Origin: a bacterium
GTDB taxonomy: Bacteria; Bacteroidota; Ignavibacteria; Kapaibacteriales; Kapaibacteriaceae
Direction of reading: 5' to 3'
Assembly (NCBI GenBank): GCA_020050895.1
Contig: JAGVJW010000190.1
Coordinates: 1 to 9,246, forward strand
Length of the DNA stretch: 9,246 nt
In this document: positions 6,101-9,246 of the stretch, in pieces
Numbering within the stretch: the first letter of the stretch is position 1
Layout: every line of letters starts with the position of its first letter
Position numbers and translations under genes: made by a program
The notes under the pieces: generated by a model
Database searches by the model: none
What the model saw: only the letters and a program-made list of their open reading frames with translations
Told to the model about the DNA's origin: nothing

Positions 6101-8624
6101 TGCCAATAATCTTGTTGTCTCTGCCGATCACTGTATCGATACGCTCGGCATTGTTGCCGCTTTGGCCAGTCGGAATTTTCTGACGGCTTACGCAACCTGC
6201 ACTGTAAGTGTTAATCGTGGAGCCAACCTGGCGAACATCCGGCTCATATTGGAACAGGTTGAAGCCGTAAATGATCTTCGGCAGCGACGTGGCATACGAG
6301 GGTACTGTGCCGGGGGCGTTGCGGATGACGCAGTTGCGGACCGTTACGTCGTGCGTTCCGTCACCCAAATAAAATGGCGCACGATGCGGCGTCGTAGCAT
6401 TGAGCTGGAACACGAGCGACTTCTGCTGCCCTCCATCAAATGTGACATATCCGCTGAAGTTTGACCACTTTGGTTCCTTACTGAATTCGAGCTGAACAGC
6501 ATATGGGTTGGCAGCCGTAAGTGCCTGACCCAGGAGGATGCCCACGCCCTTGCCAGAGTTCAGCGTCACCACCACACTACCCTTGTTCAGCGAACGCTCT
6601 AGTGTTGGTTTAAAGGTAATCGTGTTGGTAGTACTTGTGCCGATGATGGTTGTGGTTAGGTCCAATGCAGGAGCATTAACTGCAATATTCCCCACAGAGT
6701 ATGCTGCGTCAGTTAACTCAAAGGACACCGGCCCTGAAATACCTGATCGGTAGAGGTCGTCGACTGCATCCTGAATTGTGTTGTAGTTACGGGGCTGTCC
6801 CGCCTTCAGGGTTCCGATTGTATACGTGCCGCTCAGATTAGCGCCAACGGTGAATGTCTGGCAGATAGTATTGTTGGACGGAATCGGGTCGCCGGCATAC
6901 TCCGTTGTCATACATGCTTCATACAGCCCACCGTCAGCAGGTGTAAACGGAGGAAACTCAAAACTTGCAATGTTGTTCGGGGGATCAGCGCCAACGTCAG
7001 GGAAAACAACAAGCTCGCTATACACCTTTGTACGTGCTGGCAGCTTGAAGATTTCCAACCGCACTGGAATGTCCGTGAGGTCGAGCATCCCGCTGTTGAC
7101 AATATTGGCGGCTGGACGAAATGGACGCTGGGCAAAGTATGTTCCGGTTCCAATTGGCTTGCTAATAGAAAACGCACCAACTTCTTGGTTGTACAGCGTT
7201 TGAAATGTATGTGTCTCTCCAGTTCGCGGCAGGCAATCATTAGACACCTGCTGATCGAATGCTCCCTGCAGTTCCGTACAGATCTGCAAATCCCATTGCG
7301 TGACTTCCAGTGTGTTAAAGGCGTTGAAGTCAATGGTGGCAGACTCACCGGTAGCCAGATTCCCAGTCCAAACTCTGTTGTCGGTATATACGAGCTGCTG
7401 GTCCGATTTTCTTCGAATAGTCGCGTTGGCTAACACACTGGTTACATTGTTAAGACCAACGTTCTGTATGGATGCCGACACAGGTGTGTTCACGCCACGC
7501 GGATATTTCTTGGGCATGGCAAGAGGCGATCTAATTGTGCTTAAAGCCAGATCGTTGTCGAAAGCAATAATGAAATTCTTCGACCAGGTCTGGCTGTAGC
7601 CAGGGATAGAGAACGTGGCTTCGACGCGATACGATCCCCCGCCAATATTTGTCAAATCCAATTCTCCACTCGGCCCTGCTGCCGGACCAACAGCCTCTGT
7701 GAATTCATACGTGTACAGAGAAGTGTTGGCGGCTGAATGTGAAATGCTTGGGTTACCGCTTTTGCGGGCTTCGTAAATAACGTTATTACTTGGATATGGC
7801 CCTACAACTTTATATGTGAGCGTTATGTTTTGTCCCGTCGTTTGGCGGAACGAAAGAGATGGGCGTGGGTTGGTAGCGCTAGAACCATCGTACACAGCAC
7901 CTGCGCGAAGGATGCGACGCGGATCCACTTCATCGGGGAAGGATTGCTCTATACCAGATAGAACACCGAGCCGCATATTTGGTCGGTAATAGTATGCTCC
8001 ATACCCTGTGGCTGTGTTGCAAATACCATAGGTGTCTTGCCAGTGGTAGAGAAGTCTGGGATATGCCGAACTATACGAAATAAGAGTATAGGGGGCATTA
8101 TAGGTGTATCCAGTCCGTGACGAGCAAAATTCAAAGATCAGGTTGCTGGTTCCATCCCACATGAACGGGGTCTGAAAATTGAATGTATAGTATGTGCCGT
8201 TAGCACTATACGAAATAAGGGGCACGTTCCAACCCGTTGCCTGATACACCGTTGTGCCACCTACCATATTATTCGTCATCGGTGGAGCAAAGCTTGTCTG
8301 TGTTGTCGCTTTGATTTTTATAAACACATCGCGCTGAGGAAAGACGTAGGTGTTCTGCTGGATGGTAAATCCAAGCGATGTGATTTGTCCTGGAGACATC
8401 CCATAATACAGCAAGTCAGATGCACGTACATACCACTGGTTCTTGGTTGTGTAATACCAATCAGTTAGTGGGTTGTAGATATCTACATAGTCCCAATAAT
8501 TCGTGGAGCCTGGTCCGCCGCCAACATTATAGTAGATCTGAGAATCAGCTTGTCGCGGCGTTAAAAAAAATGCAAAAACTGCCGCTATTGAAATCAACAG
8601 CGACCGGCGTATTGAACGGCTCAT
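3114..8624 (-). CDS. Giant modular secreted protein: beta-helix, CARDB-like domains, T9SS C-terminal sorting domain
   Basis: A complete 1836-residue protein, probably exported to the cell surface or medium by the type IX secretion system. In order: signal peptide 1-28 (MSRSIRRSLLISIAAVFAFF, cleavage near S28|Q29); an aromatic-rich beta-sandwich about 29-225 with C167 and C202; a further beta-rich stretch to about 350; two CARDB/Ig-like domains about 356-595, each with a likely disulphide pair (C449/C464, C571/C588); a motif SGTYTIG..(598) to DAVDDLYRSG that often precedes beta-helices; a right-handed beta-helix about 640-1225 with N-rich turns (GNEITGFGYGI, GNRIHTVG) ending IDIGANEFDG; a CARDB-like domain 1227-1387; an alpha/beta amidotransferase- or flavodoxin-like domain 1388-1646 (YRTLFWSGNQDALTRFERR) with no cysteine, hence probably not catalytic; a fibronectin-like domain from VPVELMRF (1647); a T9SS type-A-like sorting domain 1754-1836 (PQPAST, LPAGAYTLVV, KQIAVRR). 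Adhesion or polysaccharide binding is plausible, but the ligand is unknown. ATG 8624 is supported by AAGGA and the signal peptide. It appears monocistronic. Confidence 0.93.
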   Translation of the reverse strand: MSRSIRRSLLISIAAVFAFFLTPRQADSQIYYNVGGGPGSTNYWDYVDIYNPLTDWYYTTKNQWYVRASDLLYYGMSPGQITSLGFTIQQNTYVFPQRDVFIKIKATTQTSFAPPMTNNMVGGTTVYQATGWNVPLISYSANGTYYTFNFQTPFMWDGTSNLIFEFCSSRTGYTYNAPYTLISYSSAYPRLLYHWQDTYGICNTATGYGAYYYRPNMRLGVLSGIEQSFPDEVDPRRILRAGAVYDGSSATNPRPSLSFRQTTGQNITLTYKVVGPYPSNNVIYEARKSGNPSISHSAANTSLYTYEFTEAVGPAAGPSGELDLTNIGGGSYRVEATFSIPGYSQTWSKNFIIAFDNDLALSTIRSPLAMPKKYPRGVNTPVSASIQNVGLNNVTSVLANATIRRKSDQQLVYTDNRVWTGNLATGESATIDFNAFNTLEVTQWDLQICTELQGAFDQQVSNDCLPRTGETHTFQTLYNQEVGAFSISKPIGTGTYFAQRPFRPAANIVNSGMLDLTDIPVRLEIFKLPARTKVYSELVVFPDVGADPPNNIASFEFPPFTPADGGLYEACMTTEYAGDPIPSNNTICQTFTVGANLSGTYTIGTLKAGQPRNYNTIQDAVDDLYRSGISGPVSFELTDAAYSVGNIAVNAPALDLTTTIIGTSTTNTITFKPTLERSLNKGSVVVTLNSGKGVGILLGQALTAANPYAVQLEFSKEPKWSNFSGYVTFDGGQQKSLVFQLNATTPHRAPFYLGDGTHDVTVRNCVIRNAPGTVPSYATSLPKIIYGFNLFQYEPDVRQVGSTINTYSAGCVSRQKIPTGQSGNNAERIDTVIGRDNKIIGNEITGFGYGIATMGIGMAIKGGVNLFMPYYSQGTEIRQNLIYGVRASGIFVAYEDGAQITGNRIHTVGSVATGGTGVWAAGITAGGVERYHNINLTVSANEISGVTGDVWSRGIVVEQVENTFPSVGQAGLNVKFPQVAEATTVKNNVVWGIRRTSASAGSAGIHVLTQRDATKTGTQYVTTPAQSHYDYFTKGDRVVNNTVMMQNDNTSGSNLVCGIGIQHGNASVVKNNAVMMLGSASTSSYGQAALFYQGIQMTDDEDPMALVSDRNAYELGVASMARFVEITKTSETVSSGAADEFQTLAQWRAWTQRDVNSVEGELSAIHQFTGIAPNQKLRVKTNPLPIGSVLNNRGETIAGVTTDIDGTARGASGQLIDIGANEFDGRVYIKDYEAITILDPVAYRSSTGATSDAEYIMTSAPVNVVGLVRNSGGLAQTNIDVTVRVYRETVASNNAELSTALFETTPVVAKTLKVSIDAGEESAVNFALTNLAPQTYVQALSYMVPQRFSAMKQNVTMRYRIEVTTAYDENNSNNTTSKIVRFFLLRSVPRILVSGVNATIAPTSGTASQTAGRLNMDSLEVGLRRLGLDNTSGTIYYDVLDRDKWEQRAVNYDMYRTLFWSGNQDALTRFERRDLRQYIASGSQIEKKNLAVGSQEYPRRHIGMNVINDESFVNTVLRVQNRAPGTPVPTTANYSGKRVRGNAIARNSTETVVATTTAGDAVPNPALVKPYSDPTTPGLALPAYIYLLGDRETPDSVGGAASASLLHNTVYIGTDWRHWKNLGAKTGTDRILRGIIDFFESNGGAVVPVELMRFDAKARGTTVDVSWTTASENGVDHFDVERADAMAGSNSLFSSVGTVSALGTTTQTTDYGYTDVGLAAGRYLYRLSTIDVDGSRDATGAIEVVVDDDGGLAIERVTPQPASTEATLVLMMPKAASVRIELINTLGELAAVAFDGMLPIGSQPVKVDVGSLPAGAYTLVVTSADGTATKQIAVRR

Positions 8625-8630
8625 ACCGTT

Positions 8631-8635
8631 TCCTT
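8631..8635 (-). promoter_or_regulatory. Ribosome binding site of the giant surface-protein gene
   Basis: AAGGA on the minus strand, 6 nt before ATG 8624. It fixes the start at the methionine that opens the signal peptide. Confidence 0.6.
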
Positions 8636-8678
8636 GATGGAAGTTGGTTAAATGACTTTTTATCGCTTGAAGTGACTA

Positions 8679-8707
8679 CAAACCTACGAAATACTCCACC
8701 ATGCGAA
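8679..8707 (-). promoter_or_regulatory. Candidate Bacteroidota-type promoter for the giant surface-protein gene
   Basis: On the minus strand TAGGTTTG (8686-8679) matches the TAnnTTTG -7 consensus exactly. A TTC (8707-8705), one base from the -33 TTG, lies 18 nt upstream. Transcription would start near 8672 and give a leader of roughly 50 nt containing the AAGGA site. The match is short and may be chance. Confidence 0.3.
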
Positions 8708-8833
8708 GGCCAGATTCTACTACCCTTCCGCTTGGGAAATGCACTGTTCATTAACAGCCTAAATTTGAAAAGTGGGTGTTTTCAATTATCTCGCGACGCG
8801 ATTTCCGAGTGCCAACACACAACGACAGTTTGC

Positions 8834-8862
8834 AGGTCAATGCGTTACGGTGTAATTATAAA
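8834..8862 (+). promoter_or_regulatory. Weak candidate sigma70-like promoter for the nucleoside phosphorylase gene
   Basis: TATAAA at 8857-8862 matches five of six bases of a -10 box. Seventeen bases upstream AGGTCA (8834-8839) matches only three of six bases of a -35 box. A start near 8869 would give a leader of about 70 nt that includes the inverted repeat at 8882-8907. The weak -35 makes this tentative. Confidence 0.2.
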
Positions 8863-8881
8863 AAACTTTGTATTGCATTTG

Positions 8882-8907
8882 ATTGTGAAAACACACACCT
8901 TCACAAT
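8882..8907. promoter_or_regulatory. Inverted repeat upstream of the nucleoside phosphorylase gene (possible operator or leader hairpin)
   Basis: Perfect 8-bp arms ATTGTGAA (8882-8889) and TTCACAAT (8900-8907) are separated by 10 nt and end 33 nt before ATG 8941. As DNA this could bind a dimeric regulator; as RNA it could form an 8-bp stem with a 10-nt loop in the leader. The half-site resembles the TGTGA/TCACA of CRP/FNR-type sites, but the spacing (12 nt between TGTGA and TCACA) is wider than the CRP spacing of 6. Confidence 0.45.
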
Positions 8908-8940
8908 GGATTAGATGTCGATTTTTGCCTTTAAAAGCCT

Positions 8941-9246
8941 ATGAGTGAATACGAATCAGTCCAATATGCTGCCGAAAATATCAGGTTACTGTGTGGTAAT
9001 GAACCTGAAATCGGCATCATTCTCGGTACAGGCCTGGGCGCTCTTGCCACCACACTGGATAAGCCCCTTTCCATACCCTATGCCTCTATACCAGGCTTTC
9101 CCATTAGTACCGTGGAATCGCATGAAGGCAGACTCGTGATGGGAGTTGTGAGTGGACGCAATGTTGCCATCATGCAGGGTCGTTTCCACAGGTATGAAGG
9201 ATACTCACTTAAGCAAATAACCTTCCCGGTGCGCGTTATGAAAGCG
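8941..9246 (+). CDS. punA: Purine-nucleoside phosphorylase, trimeric (PunA/class II type), N-terminal part
   Basis: The first 102 codons are present and the frame runs off the right edge; relatives are about 270-290 residues. The enzyme cleaves purine ribo- and deoxyribonucleosides with phosphate to give the free base and (deoxy)ribose-1-phosphate, a purine-salvage step in the cytoplasm. The family marks are all present: the phosphate-binding loop IILGTGLGALA (residues 26-36), GFP.STVESHEGRLV.G (52-68), which holds the phosphate-contacting histidine H61 in place of the usual GHAGRLV context, and QGRFHRYEGYS...FPVRVMK (79-101), which contributes substrate-site residues H83, Y85 and E86. These fit the human-PNP/PunA trimeric class and not the hexameric DeoD class. 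ATG 8941 is the only start that gives the usual N-terminus; no convincing Shine-Dalgarno precedes it. Downstream neighbours are outside the window. Confidence 0.93.
   Translation, partial: MSEYESVQYAAENIRLLCGNEPEIGIILGTGLGALATTLDKPLSIPYASIPGFPISTVESHEGRLVMGVVSGRNVAIMQGRFHRYEGYSLKQITFPVRVMKA

Larger units (their letters stand above)
8625..8940. other. Divergent intergenic region (316 bp), no gene seen
   Basis: This AT-rich stretch separates the giant minus-strand gene from the plus-strand nucleoside phosphorylase gene and must hold both promoters. The open frames that run through it are continuations of antisense frames and look like no protein. Visible signals are the AAGGA site at 8631-8635, TAnnTTTG-like elements at 8679-8686 (minus) and 8760-8767 (plus), an 11-bp palindrome TCGCGACGCGA at 8791-8801, a TATAAA at 8857-8862, and the inverted repeat at 8882-8907. 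Confidence 0.7.

Noticed and set aside
5829..6464. A 211-codon plus-strand open frame antisense to the beta-helix region
   Set aside because: It lies wholly inside the giant minus-strand gene, which has clear domain evidence; the translation shows no recognisable family and the frame is a by-product of the sense codon usage.
8760..8767. TAAATTTG, an exact TAnnTTTG match pointing towards the nucleoside phosphorylase gene
   Set aside because: It would give a leader of about 170 nt, and the nearest upstream TTG is 25 nt away, outside the usual spacing; the region is AT-rich, so chance is likely.
8776..8894. A 9-bp long-range inverted repeat, GTGTTTTCA (8776-8784) with TGAAAACAC (8886-8894), enclosing the palindrome TCGCGACGCGA (8791-8801)
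   Set aside because: The arms are about 100 nt apart and one overlaps the stronger dyad at 8882-8907; matches this short are expected by chance at this distance.
8420..8914. A 164-codon plus-strand open frame running from inside the giant gene into the intergenic region
   Set aside because: It overlaps the signal peptide and N-terminal domain of the giant gene on the other strand, has no convincing ribosome site and reads like no protein; it is an antisense shadow.

Overview
The window reads as ordinary chromosomal DNA from a Gram-negative bacterium of the Bacteroidota / Chlorobiota (FCB) group. The best clue is the 1836-residue surface protein. It ends in a type IX secretion system (T9SS) sorting domain, preceded by the 'VPVEL..F' fibronectin-like module common in Bacteroidota, Chlorobi/Ignavibacteria and Kapabacteria. 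The moderate GC content, far from the AT-rich composition of many Flavobacteriia, makes a Chlorobi/Ignavibacteria/Kapabacteria-like source attractive, but this is inference and the species cannot be named.

Layout. Positions 1-1990 (minus) hold the N-terminal 663 codons of a TPR-repeat protein with an export signal; it is open to the left edge, so its stop is not seen. Divergent from it, with only 25 bp between the longest possible starts, is trhO (2016-2936, plus), a complete tRNA U34 hydroxylase of the rhodanese family. Then comes a short convergent gap with a small repeat cluster (2976-3027) and a strong bidirectional terminator (3032-3068). The gap separates trhO from the giant minus-strand gene (3114-8624) for a modular secreted protein: signal peptide, beta-sandwich, two CARDB-like Ig domains, a right-handed beta-helix, another CARDB-like domain, an amidotransferase/flavodoxin-like fold, a fibronectin-like domain and a T9SS C-terminal domain. 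A 316-bp divergent intergenic region follows. The window ends inside a purine nucleoside phosphorylase gene (8941-9246, plus, first 102 codons).

The genes do not form one operon or an obvious shared pathway. trhO (tRNA modification) and the nucleoside phosphorylase (purine salvage) are housekeeping genes. The TPR protein and the T9SS cargo are cell-envelope proteins. Both long minus-strand genes are divergent from the plus-strand gene upstream of them. I saw no tRNA, rRNA, CRISPR, transposase, integrase, toxin-antitoxin pair or defence gene, and nothing that amounts to a convincing new multi-gene system. The points most worth a second look are the domain architecture of the giant protein, the alternative-hairpin repeat cluster after trhO, the inverted repeat just upstream of the phosphorylase gene, and the ambiguous start of the TPR gene.
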